This document shows, piece by piece, positions 7,971-15,488 of a stretch of 36,294 nt of DNA. Below the pieces are notes generated by a model. It saw only the letters and a list, made by a program, of their open reading frames with translations. It did no database searches and was not told where the DNA came from. The translations under genes were made by a program, and so were the position numbers. This stretch comes from an uncultured Saprospiraceae bacterium. GTDB taxonomy: Bacteria > Bacteroidota > Bacteroidia > Chitinophagales > Saprospiraceae. Location of the stretch: NCBI GenBank assembly GCA_937921595.1, contig CAKZTD010000295.1, positions 1 through 36,294 of the forward strand, read 5' to 3'. The first letter of the stretch is position 1. The number at the start of each line of letters is the position of its first letter.

Positions 7971-8787
7971 AATGTATTCCTTTTTTGTAACGACCTAAAA
8001 CCAAAAAATCTTCTGTCTTATTTTTTAACACAGAAATAGTCGAACCAAATACAGCAGGATCAGCTAGAACAAAATCTACATAGAACATATAATTCCATCG
8101 ATTTCCAATAATAGGAAAAGATTGTATTTTGGTTAGATTAGCACCATGATCAGCGAGTATTTTTAAGAGATCATGAAGGCTTCCAATTTGGTGAGGTAAA
8201 GCAAAGCAGATAGAAACTTTTTCAAAAGTTGATTCATCTAGCTTTGCATCTTTTTTTTCTAAAGACAAAAATCGAGTATAATTTTGTTTATTCGTTTCGA
8301 TACTACGAGAAAGAATTTCTAGCTCATATAAATTAGCAGCCATTTCACTCGCGATAGCTCCTACCCTTTTTTGTTTTGATTGAAAAATTTTCTTAGCACT
8401 TAATGCGGTATCTTCAGCTTCAACCAATCGGATATGAGGGTATTTTTTAAAAAATGTTCTGCATTGAGCTATAGCCATAGGATGAGAAAATACTTCGTCT
8501 ATTTCATCTATTGATTGCCCTGGCATTGCCATTAGATTGTGTTTAATTCGGAGATAAATCTCACCAGTAACATCTAGGGTAGATTCTCGAATTAAAGGGA
8601 AATTTTGAACGAGTGTTCCTGCAATTGAATTTTCTATTGCCATCATTCCTCCATCATATTTTTTGCTTTGTATGATGAGATCATTAAAGGTAATGGCCGG
8701 TACGATGTCAATCGGATCTTTGTGATAATTCCGGGCAGCTATTTCGTGGAATGCTCCTCTTACGCCTTGTATTGCTATCTTTTTCAT
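7960..8787 (-). CDS. pheA: Prephenate dehydratase
   Basis: Monofunctional prephenate dehydratase, 275 residues, giving phenylpyruvate. The catalytic domain (1-180) has GVRGAFHE (8-15), the substrate loop AIENSIAGT (50-58), SHPMAIAQC, and the TRF motif at 171-173. The C-terminal ACT domain (about 192-270) normally gives feedback inhibition by phenylalanine; the usual ESRP block reads KIQSFPI here. First structural gene of the aromatic operon. The stretch upstream (8855-9180) contains an aromatic leader peptide and attenuator, so expression is probably tied to charged tRNA-Phe/Tyr as well. Confidence 0.95.
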   Translation of the reverse strand: MKKIAIQGVRGAFHEIAARNYHKDPIDIVPAITFNDLIIQSKKYDGGMMAIENSIAGTLVQNFPLIRESTLDVTGEIYLRIKHNLMAMPGQSIDEIDEVFSHPMAIAQCRTFFKKYPHIRLVEAEDTALSAKKIFQSKQKRVGAIASEMAANLYELEILSRSIETNKQNYTRFLSLEKKDAKLDESTFEKVSICFALPHQIGSLHDLLKILADHGANLTKIQSFPIIGNRWNYMFYVDFVLADPAVFGSTISVLKNKTEDFLVLGRYKKGIHYED

Positions 8788-8796
8788 GTCGTTGTT

Positions 8797-8842
8797 CTTG
8801 CGCCCCTTCGGGGCTGGTGCTTGCGCTCTTTCAGAGCTGCTT
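8797..8842. repeat. Two tandem 23-nt palindromic units with covarying stems
   Basis: Unit 1 (8797-8819) and unit 2 (8820-8842) both begin CTTGCGC and contain a hairpin with a TTC loop: GCCCC/GGGGC at 8802-8814 and GCTCT/AGAGC at 8825-8837. The stems differ by paired changes, so the fold is conserved. They lie between the attenuator terminator and the pheA start. They look like a dispersed palindromic repeat, but only this pair is seen here. Confidence 0.6.
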
Positions 8843-8854
8843 AGGTTTGGGTAT

Positions 8855-8882
8855 AAAAAAAGCTCCGGTGTTATCGGAGCTT
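8855..8882 (-). terminator. Attenuator terminator upstream of pheA
   Basis: On the minus strand, 8-bp arms AAGCTCCG (8882-8875) and CGGAGCTT (8867-8860) with a 7-nt loop are followed by T residues to 8855. This textbook intrinsic terminator lies 68 bp before the pheA start, inside the leader transcript, with no complete gene between the promoter and it except the leader peptide. Confidence 0.85.
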
Positions 8883-8920
8883 AAACTATTTGTCAGTGTG
8901 AATGACATTGCAATAGCAAA

Positions 8921-9036
8921 GGCTCCTTTTGGTAGTCCAAAAAAGTAATAAAAATAATATTTAAAATTTGTCGCTAACATTTGTTAGTCCTTGATTAGGT
9001 AAACTAAAAAGGAGCCTCACAATGGAAGCTCCTTTT
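8921..9036 (-). promoter_or_regulatory. Mutually exclusive stems of the phe/tyr attenuator
   Basis: Segments in minus-strand order: A 9036-9026 (AAAAGGAGCTT), B 9016-9006 (GGCTCCTTTTT), C 8930-8921 (AAAAGGAGCC), then the terminator arm D 8882-8875. A pairs with B over 9 bp, B with C over a perfect 10 bp, and A with D over 7 bp (GGAGCTT with AAGCTCC). D pairs with its own partner to make the terminator. These overlapping pairings are what an antitermination switch requires. A:B followed by T5 might itself stop transcription. Confidence 0.7.
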
Positions 9037-9067
9037 ATATATTTTTTAAATAATAACTTTAGCCTCT

Positions 9068-9130
9068 TTATACTTGGGTATAAAAATAAAAGCTAAAATA
9101 GAAAGTGTTATTATTATTAATTTGGTTCAT
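9068..9130 (-). CDS. Phe/Tyr leader peptide (attenuator, 20 codons)
   Basis: A 20-codon ORF, ATG at 9130-9128 and TAA at 9070-9068. Residues 10-17 read FYFSFYFY, that is four Phe and three Tyr codons in eight. The start lies about 20 nt after a good promoter box (9157-9150) and the ORF is followed by alternative hairpins and a terminator before pheA. Codons TTT-AGC-TTT can also pair (8 bp with two G-U) with bases 9064-9057 just past the stop, so a ribosome paused on the aromatic codons would disturb the first stem. It matches in design the E. coli pheL and pheST leaders. The peptide itself need have no function. Confidence 0.8.
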   Translation of the reverse strand: MNQINNNNTFYFSFYFYTQV

Positions 9131-9149
9131 TTTACAAAAACTTATATTA

Positions 9150-9180
9150 CAAACGTAAGGTGTTTTATTATTAGACGCAA
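9150..9180 (-). promoter_or_regulatory. Promoter of the aromatic amino-acid operon
   Basis: On the minus strand a TTG (-33 like) at 9180-9178 is followed 20 bp later by TACGTTTG (9157-9150), a perfect TAnnTTTG box. Transcription would begin about 9145, leaving about 15 nt before the leader peptide start. Confidence 0.65.
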
Positions 9181-9232
9181 GGATTTCTTGTCTTTTTTAT
9201 AAAATAAAAATTTACGCTATCCTATAGCATTT

Positions 9233-9297
9233 AAGTTTACTAAACTTTATTTGTTCAAAACTACAAAATTTTGACCTTCATAAAATTTAGTAAACTT
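9233..9297. repeat. 12-bp inverted repeat downstream of the M16 operon
   Basis: AAGTTTACTAAA at 9233-9244 and its exact complement at 9286-9297 enclose 41 nt. It lies just after the stop of the M16 lipoprotein gene and before the aromatic operon promoter, so it may end the protease transcript, although no clear T-run follows. Confidence 0.45.
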
Positions 9298-9307
9298 GTG
9301 CTTGATC

Positions 9308-11482
9308 TTACTCTGTTTTAAAAATAGAAAGATCGATTCCTTTATTTACTTTCACAGACTCTACTTTCATTTCTAAAGGCACTGGAGCCATTCCTGTCAA
9401 AGTATTTAAATGCGGAAACATAATCCCATCTACTTCTTTATAATCACTAAGATCAGTCGTAACTGTTGCTCCTTGTTGGGTAGCAACTTCTCTTATTTTC
9501 AAACTAGTCTCTACCGCAAAGTAATTGGTCGTTTTCTCTCCAGAAGGAGATTCTATATCCAAAACATATGCATTCACTCCATCAATAGTTTCAGCGCCAG
9601 ATAGTTTTAGTTTATATCCGTTTTCTGCATATTTTCTTTCAGGAAATAAAACTGCTAACTCTTTCATAGAAGCAACTACTGCACGGTCAGCAGGTAAGGT
9701 TTGTCCTTGTTGTTGAACCAAAACATCTCCTTTATTAAAAACTTGTTTAGACATAACTCCCATACCTTCCATTGTTGCTACATTCGAAAACATACCCTCC
9801 ATAATATTAATATCGACTGTCAATGATGCTCCCATCATCGAAGTTGACATTTTATAACTCAGATCTTTAACCATATTCAATTGAGCTTCTCCACCAATCG
9901 CAGCAATATAATCTGTTATCACAGTTTGAGCTGTTGTTCCTTCTGGAATTTTAAACGTTTCTTTTAAGCTTTCACCGTAAGTGTTGTAGTAATTTACTTC
10001 AGCAATCTTTCCTAGTTTTTCAGCTACTTCGCCTTTATTTCCAACAACTACAATGTGCGCATTATCTGGCTTGATGTATTTATTAGCCATGGCCATTACA
10101 TCAGCAGAAGTTACTTTACTCAATTTCTCTAGGTAAGTCGCATAATAATCTTGAGGTAAATTATATCGAATCGTATTCAATGCAAATCTTGCTACCGTTT
10201 GAGGATTTTCTAAAGATCTTGCAAAACTACCAGACAGATAATTTTTCACTAAGGTCAATTCTTTAGCTGGAACTGGCTCCGTTTTCAGACGATTCAATTC
10301 ATACATGATTTCGATGATTGAACTATCTGTCACTTCATTTCTTACTCCCGCATTTGTACTGAAAGATCCAACTTCTTTATCAGATCTCAAGCTTGATCGA
10401 ATTCCGTAAGTATATCCTTTTCCTTCTCTAAGATTACCATTCAAACGGCTTCGAAAAAAACCACCGAGTAAGGTATTCATAACAGAAGCTTTGATCGCAT
10501 CGCTAGAACCAGGTTTGAAATCTACTGGATAGGTAACGTTAATGATTGACTGAACGGCACCCGCTTTATTTACAAAATCAATAGTAGATTTAGCAGGAGC
10601 TTTTGGCATATCAAATTCAGCCTTAGGAACACTTGCTCTTTTCCAATCTCCAAAATATTTATTGACCATTGTCTTCGCTTCTACAGGTGTGATATCTCCC
10701 ACTACAATTAGGTAAGCTACATTTGGTCGAAAGTAATTATTGTAATGTTCTTTCACTTTGTCGATTGTAATATTTCCAACCGTTTCTTCTGTTTCTACTT
10801 CACCGTATGGGTGATCTTTTCCATAACGTACAACCTGAGCTACATTTCCAGCAATCGCATTGGGATCATCTTTCGAACTTGCTAAACCTGAAAGTGTTTG
10901 CTTTTTCACTTTTTCAAACTCATCAACTGGAAAGCTTGGATTTAATAAAACGTCAGACATGATTTTTAAAAGATTGTCAGAATGCTTCGTCAAAGAAGCT
11001 CCGAACATACCAGTCATCCTTGTACTTAAAGAAGCTCCCATAAAATCAATCTCTTCATCAATCTGAGCTTTCGTACGAGTAGCCGTCCCTCGGCTCATTA
11101 ATTGACCAGCCATACTAGCTGCACCAGAAAATTCTTTTTCTAAAATAGGATCTATCTCCAATGAAAGAGAAAAACTTACTCTTGGTAATTTATGGTTTTC
11201 AACAACAATTACTTTCAAACCATTTGCTACTTCAAATTGTTCGTAAGTTCCTAGTTCTATTTTTGGAGCAGGGCCTGGAGTTGGTGATTGGCTACGAAAA
11301 TCTCCTGCGACATCTTCAACTACGTCAACTATTTCATCAACGACTTCATCAGCAACTTCATCAGCAACTTCTTCCGTTTTATTTTTTACGTCTTCTGTCT
11401 TTTTTACCATGTCTCCAGTTTTTGGAGTACACTGACTAAAGAAAACTAAAGCTAAAAGGCTAAATAAAAATATATTCTTCAT
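9308..11482 (-). CDS. M16 family lipoprotein, non-catalytic subunit, with C-terminal LolA-like domain
   Basis: A 724-residue lipoprotein: signal peptide with lipobox FSQC (C18), then an acidic Val/Glu/Asp repeat (about 36-58) and a Pro-rich linker. Residues 78-500 make two M16 (insulinase-type) domains. The zinc motif HxxEH is absent: the aligned stretch GAASMAGQLMSRGT has S, G and Q in the three catalytic places, so this half is probably inactive. The C-terminal 200 residues (about 520-724) look like an outer-membrane lipoprotein-sorting (LolA/LolB-like) beta fold, ending in a DGIMFPH block; this part is assigned only by pattern. It follows the active M16 gene by 54 nt; the two likely form a heterodimeric periplasmic protease at the outer membrane. 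Confidence 0.88.
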   Translation of the reverse strand: MKNIFLFSLLALVFFSQCTPKTGDMVKKTEDVKNKTEEVADEVADEVVDEIVDVVEDVAGDFRSQSPTPGPAPKIELGTYEQFEVANGLKVIVVENHKLPRVSFSLSLEIDPILEKEFSGAASMAGQLMSRGTATRTKAQIDEEIDFMGASLSTRMTGMFGASLTKHSDNLLKIMSDVLLNPSFPVDEFEKVKKQTLSGLASSKDDPNAIAGNVAQVVRYGKDHPYGEVETEETVGNITIDKVKEHYNNYFRPNVAYLIVVGDITPVEAKTMVNKYFGDWKRASVPKAEFDMPKAPAKSTIDFVNKAGAVQSIINVTYPVDFKPGSSDAIKASVMNTLLGGFFRSRLNGNLREGKGYTYGIRSSLRSDKEVGSFSTNAGVRNEVTDSSIIEIMYELNRLKTEPVPAKELTLVKNYLSGSFARSLENPQTVARFALNTIRYNLPQDYYATYLEKLSKVTSADVMAMANKYIKPDNAHIVVVGNKGEVAEKLGKIAEVNYYNTYGESLKETFKIPEGTTAQTVITDYIAAIGGEAQLNMVKDLSYKMSTSMMGASLTVDINIMEGMFSNVATMEGMGVMSKQVFNKGDVLVQQQGQTLPADRAVVASMKELAVLFPERKYAENGYKLKLSGAETIDGVNAYVLDIESPSGEKTTNYFAVETSLKIREVATQQGATVTTDLSDYKEVDGIMFPHLNTLTGMAPVPLEMKVESVKVNKGIDLSIFKTE

Positions 11483-11536
11483 CTTATGAATTGAGTTATT
11501 TTGTTTTTAAAATTTAGTTCTGGTTTATAAGTTTTT

Positions 11537-12862
11537 CTACAACTTATCTCCTTTTGGAAGATAGTGCAAAGTAACACGATTGCTTGTACTGAAATATTTT
11601 TTTGCAACTCTTTGGATATCTTCTTTGGTGACTTTCAAATATTTATCAATCTCTGTATTGATCAAGTTAGCATCTCCAAAAAACAAGTGGTAATTTGCTA
11701 ATGCAGCTGCACGATCTTGTACTCCAGCATTGCCAAGAATAAAATCATTCTCTACTTTATTTCTTAGTTTTTGAAATTCTCTATCACCAATCAATTCATT
11801 TTGTACTTTTGCAACTTCTGCATCCATTGCAGCTTCGAGTGCCATTACATCGGTTCCCATATTCGCAATACCAAAAGCAATTGAAATACTAGGATCTTCT
11901 AATGACAATGGAAAGTTTCCAACGAATAATGCTTTTTGTTGTTCATCCACTAATGACTTAGAAAGCCTTGAACTTGGCCCATCTGCCAATAAAGTAGACA
12001 ACATACTCACTGCATAAAAATCAGGAGTTCCTTGAGCAGGAATTCTATAAGATTGAATAACTGCCGGCAATTGAATATTATCATAAATCGTATCCCTTAC
12101 TTCTCCAGCCAATGGCGGTTCTACAATACTTGGACGGAATACTGGTTTTTTAGATCTTGGAATATCTTTAAAATAAAGATCGATCATCTTTTTAGTTTCT
12201 TCAATATTCAAATCTCCTGCAATTGACAATACCGCATTATTTGGAACGTAAAAATCTTCGTAAAACTGTTTGTAATCTTTCTCCTCCGCAGCATTTAAAT
12301 CATCCATAGATCCAATCGGAGACCAAGCATAAGGATGCTCAGTAAAAGAATGAGATAAAGCTTCTAAAAGAACAGTTCCATAGGGTTGGTTATCATATCG
12401 TTGTCTTTTTTCTTCTTTCACCACTTCTCTCTGAGTTTCTACTCCTTTGATATCTACTTTGGCGTGAAGCATTCTTTCTGATTCAATCCAAAGACCTAAG
12501 TTGATTTGGTTGGAAGGAAGAATTTCAAAATAAACTGTTCGATCTTGAGTCGTAAATGCATTCAAAGCACCTCCAGCATTTTGAATCAAAACATCTACTT
12601 GGCCTCGATCAATATTTTCGGAGCCTTCAAATAATAGATGTTCGAAAAAGTGAGCAAATCCTGTCCGATTCGTTTTTTCATTTTTAGAACCAACATGATA
12701 AGAAACGGTCACGGCAACAATTGGGGTAGATTTATCTTGTTGGAGGATTACATGTAATCCGTTATCCAAGGTATATTCTACGAATTCGATTTTGTTCATC
12801 TGGGCAAAAAGTCCAGTAAAACCGATAGAAAGAAAAAGAAATACGTTTAAAATACGCTTCAT
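11537..12862 (-). CDS. M16 zinc protease, catalytic subunit
   Basis: Secreted metalloprotease of the pitrilysin/insulinase family, 441 residues, with a signal peptide ending near LFAQ (20-21). The inverted zinc motif HFFEH is at 71-75 (H71, E74, H75), with the third ligand expected at E151 in VVKEEKRQ. Residues 30-230 form the catalytic half and 230-435 the second half-domain with YRIP (substrate loop, about 275). First gene of a two-gene operon with the non-catalytic M16 lipoprotein; such active/inactive pairs work as dimers that enclose peptides. A consensus promoter lies 47 bp upstream. Confidence 0.93.
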   Translation of the reverse strand: MKRILNVFLFLSIGFTGLFAQMNKIEFVEYTLDNGLHVILQQDKSTPIVAVTVSYHVGSKNEKTNRTGFAHFFEHLLFEGSENIDRGQVDVLIQNAGGALNAFTTQDRTVYFEILPSNQINLGLWIESERMLHAKVDIKGVETQREVVKEEKRQRYDNQPYGTVLLEALSHSFTEHPYAWSPIGSMDDLNAAEEKDYKQFYEDFYVPNNAVLSIAGDLNIEETKKMIDLYFKDIPRSKKPVFRPSIVEPPLAGEVRDTIYDNIQLPAVIQSYRIPAQGTPDFYAVSMLSTLLADGPSSRLSKSLVDEQQKALFVGNFPLSLEDPSISIAFGIANMGTDVMALEAAMDAEVAKVQNELIGDREFQKLRNKVENDFILGNAGVQDRAAALANYHLFFGDANLINTEIDKYLKVTKEDIQRVAKKYFSTSNRVTLHYLPKGDKL

Positions 12863-12908
12863 TATGTATTATTTAATGTTTTAAAATTATAGCATAGAAA
12901 TTAAAGTC

Positions 12909-12937
12909 CAAAGATAACAAAGGGTGCTCAGAACAAA
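12909..12937 (-). promoter_or_regulatory. Promoter of the M16 protease operon
   Basis: Minus-strand TTTG (12937-12934), 17-bp spacer and TATCTTTG (12916-12909) match both elements of the Bacteroidota housekeeping promoter. It lies about 47 bp before the start codon at 12862. Confidence 0.7.
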
Positions 12938-13082
12938 GGTGTTTTTCGAGGAATTGTAGCTACTAGAGGACAGATGTTGAGTTTTGTAGGCCGATTGAAA
13001 AATGAATGTGACAGCTTAGCAAGCTTTTTTCATTGATCAATTCCTATCATATTCCTCTATAAAATTGTTGACTTGAACTTAC

Positions 13083-15062
13083 TTAGGAAAAGACCTGAAA
13101 AGCCACCAAGGACGCCACATAGGCCAATATCATCATTCCGACAAACTGAATAATCGGCCATTTCCAACCTCCAGTCTCTCTTTTGACAATCGCTAGCGTA
13201 CTCATACATTGCATCGCAAATGCATAAAAAAGCAAGAGGGAAATACAAGTCGCAAGATTATAACGGCTAGCATTGGTTTCTGGATTCTTTTCATTTTTCA
13301 GGCGTTGGATTACGCTGGATTCCTCATCGGTTCCGATACTATAAATAGTGGAGATGGTCCCAACAAAAACTTCCCTTGCAGCGAAGGAGGAAATTAAGGC
13401 AATTCCGATTTTCCAATCATAGCCTAAAGGCTTTATTACTGGTTCTATGAATTTCCCCATATATCCGGCATAAGAGTATTCTAAGCGGATACTCGCTTCA
13501 TCCACGGTTTGTGCTTGACTTAATTCTGTATTAATTTGCTCTTGTAGAAAAGCTTCTGATTTTGGACTATTGGTAGAAAGTACCCAAAGGATCAATGAAA
13601 ATATAAGGATGATTTTTCCAGCACCAAAGACAAAAGATTTGGTTTTATTGAGCGTTTCTAAAAATACGTTTTTCCAATGCGGCAATCGGTACCTCGGCAT
13701 TTCCATAATCCAGATCCCTTCATGGCTATCTTTTTTGAATTGAGTAATTAACCATGCAGCAAATAATGCGGTAAAGGTTCCCAGCAGATACATGAACAAC
13801 AAAGCCAAACCTTTTACATTAAAAATCCAAAAGAAAGAATCTTCAGGAAATATTAAAGCTATAAGTATGGTATAAACTGGAAGTCTTGCACTACAAGTCA
13901 TAAATGGAGTCACCAGTATGGCCGCAAGTCTTTCTCTTTCACTCTTGATCCGTTTGACCGCCATAATCGCAGGAATGGCACAAGCAACTCCCGACATCAA
14001 TGGCATGACAGAGCTTCCACTGAGGCCAAATTTCTTTAACCATTTATCGGAGAGATATGCAATTCTTGATAGATATCCCGTACTTTCCAATATTCCCATT
14101 AAGATAAAAAGGATGGCAATTTGAGGAATAAAAATAATAATTCCTCCGATCCCCGGAATCAAACCATTTCCTAATAAATCAGCTAACCAATTTGGTTTAA
14201 CCGTTTCAGATGCCCAAGTGGAAAGACTCCCCATGGCCTGATCTATCATGTCCATCGGATAGGCCGAGAAGGTAAAAAGTGCTTGAAAAACTAAGAATAA
14301 AGTAGCGATAAAAATAAGGCTTCCGTAGAAAGGGTGTAGAAGAATCGAATCTAATCTATCCGTAATCAGGTCTTCTTTTTTAGTAGAAGTCCTTGTAATG
14401 ATGTCGTTAAGAAAATTCCCAAGCTTATGGTTTCGACTTTCTAAATCGCCTTGGATTTCAGGCTCCGTTTCAATCACATCGGTGTTGATGTGTTTCTTTA
14501 CATTTTCGATAAAAGTATTGACAATGACATCATCTTGAAATTCTTCGTATTGTGTTCGAATAAAGGCATTTGGTGCTCGAAAACGATCTTCTTCAATGAT
14601 GGATTTTAATTCATCAAAGCCTTCTCCCGTTCTGGAATTTAACAAGACAATTGGGCAGGAGATTTTATTCTGAAGCTTTCGAATATCAATTTGAATCCCT
14701 TGGTTTTTTAGTTCATCCCTGAAATTGATGGCCATCGTGACTGGCACCTGCATATCAGCTAACTGACTAAACAACAGCATATTATGTTGTAATTTCAAGC
14801 CATCAGCGACAAAAACAACTCGATCTTTTTCAGGATTTATTTCTAAAATTTGGCGAATACTGACTCGTTCGTCTAAGCCATCTGACCATAACGAACTTAG
14901 CCCTGGGAGGTCAATTATTAAATTGCCTTTGAACTTTCCCTCTTTTTTCTCAACCGTGACCCCATCATAGTTTCCAGTCTTTTGCCGGATACCTGTTAAC
15001 AAATTAAACAAGCTACTTTTTCCTACGTTTGGGTTTCCTACCAGAAGTATCCTACTCACCAT
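13083..15062 (-). CDS. feoB: Ferrous iron transport protein B
   Basis: Iron(II) transporter of the inner membrane, 659 residues. The N-terminal G domain has the P-loop GNPNVGKS (9-16), the switch region around TGNYDGVTVEKKEG, DLPG as G3 and NFRD as G4. A spacer domain follows, and from about residue 250 the membrane part with the two Gate domains, including SGVACAIPAI and the MTCSARLPVY block with conserved Cys, and the ELP-like AREVFVGT near the end. It overlaps feoA by 11 bp (ATGGTGAGTAG), so the pair is translationally coupled. FeoC was not seen. Confidence 0.96.
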   Translation of the reverse strand: MVSRILLVGNPNVGKSSLFNLLTGIRQKTGNYDGVTVEKKEGKFKGNLIIDLPGLSSLWSDGLDERVSIRQILEINPEKDRVVFVADGLKLQHNMLLFSQLADMQVPVTMAINFRDELKNQGIQIDIRKLQNKISCPIVLLNSRTGEGFDELKSIIEEDRFRAPNAFIRTQYEEFQDDVIVNTFIENVKKHINTDVIETEPEIQGDLESRNHKLGNFLNDIITRTSTKKEDLITDRLDSILLHPFYGSLIFIATLFLVFQALFTFSAYPMDMIDQAMGSLSTWASETVKPNWLADLLGNGLIPGIGGIIIFIPQIAILFILMGILESTGYLSRIAYLSDKWLKKFGLSGSSVMPLMSGVACAIPAIMAVKRIKSERERLAAILVTPFMTCSARLPVYTILIALIFPEDSFFWIFNVKGLALLFMYLLGTFTALFAAWLITQFKKDSHEGIWIMEMPRYRLPHWKNVFLETLNKTKSFVFGAGKIILIFSLILWVLSTNSPKSEAFLQEQINTELSQAQTVDEASIRLEYSYAGYMGKFIEPVIKPLGYDWKIGIALISSFAAREVFVGTISTIYSIGTDEESSVIQRLKNEKNPETNASRYNLATCISLLLFYAFAMQCMSTLAIVKRETGGWKWPIIQFVGMMILAYVASLVAFQVFS

Positions 15063-15279
15063 TATTTTTTAAAACTTTGATAGGTTTTGCATCTTCTTTA
15101 CGGAGTGCAATACGTTTTCCATTCATTTCAATCATCATGATTTCTTGCCATTTATCATTTCTGATGACTGTTAATTTTGAACCTTTAAATATACCATAGG
15201 ACATCAATTGCAAGTACTGCTTAGTCGTATCCATTACGATCACTTCCTCCCCTTTTTCAATGTCAACAAGCATGTCCAT
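15052..15279 (-). CDS. feoA: Ferrous iron transport protein A
   Basis: A 75-residue cytoplasmic SH3-like protein that assists FeoB. It shows the FeoA pattern: an N-terminal acidic turn (EKGEEVIV), LMSYGIFKGSKLTVIRND as the glycine-containing core and a final strand with RIALRKEDAKPI. The start may be at 15279 or at the second methionine two codons on. First gene of feoAB, with a -7 promoter box and an inverted repeat in the short leader upstream. Confidence 0.9.
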   Translation of the reverse strand: MDMLVDIEKGEEVIVMDTTKQYLQLMSYGIFKGSKLTVIRNDKWQEIMMIEMNGKRIALRKEDAKPIKVLKNNGE

Positions 15280-15291
15280 TTTTCTTATTTG

Positions 15292-15306
15292 TATTTAATC
15301 TAAATA
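15292..15306. promoter_or_regulatory. Candidate iron-regulator operator before feoAB
   Basis: A perfect inverted repeat TATTTA-ATC-TAAATA lies just downstream of the -7 box, near the expected transcription start, where a Fur- or DtxR-type repressor would block transcription. The protein that binds is unknown; the assignment rests on position and on the function of the genes. Confidence 0.4.
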
Positions 15307-15315
15307 AACTAATCG

Positions 15316-15346
15316 CAAATATAAAATTAATTCCGGTTCCCTCGAA
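15316..15346 (-). promoter_or_regulatory. Promoter of feoAB
   Basis: TATATTTG (15323-15316, minus strand) is a perfect -7 box, with TTCG (15346-15343) 19 bp further upstream as a weak -33 element. Transcription would begin near 15309 and reach feoA after about 30 nt. Confidence 0.6.
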
Positions 15347-15386
15347 TTTATAGGGAGTGATTTTTAACAATGCCTTGCAGAGAAAC

Positions 15387-15419
15387 AAAAAAGCCATCGC
15401 TACAAGAGCAATGGCTTTT
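15387..15419 (-). terminator. Intrinsic terminator after the YkuK-like gene
   Basis: On the minus strand AAAAGCCATTGC and GCGATGGCTTTT form a 12-bp stem with one wobble and a 7-nt loop, followed by six T residues. It separates the YkuK-like gene from feoAB. Confidence 0.85.
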
Positions 15420-15488
15420 AAATTTTATAAAGAAACAATCAAACAAAACAAAGGTTGTCCTTCATTTCATTCTTTTGTATTTATTAAC

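Noticed and set aside
8751-8948. 65-codon plus-strand frame over the pheA start and leader
   Set aside because: Its sequence is the translated tandem palindromes and terminator; the minus strand explains the region fully.
9006-9036. Independent plus-strand terminator at the AAAAGGAGC hairpin
   Set aside because: The hairpin is symmetric enough to end plus-strand transcription, but no plus-strand gene ends there; it is better explained as part of the minus-strand attenuator.
13021-13082. Terminator after feoB
   Set aside because: AATGAA/TTCATT with a short T-run on the minus strand is present but too weak to list as a terminator with confidence.
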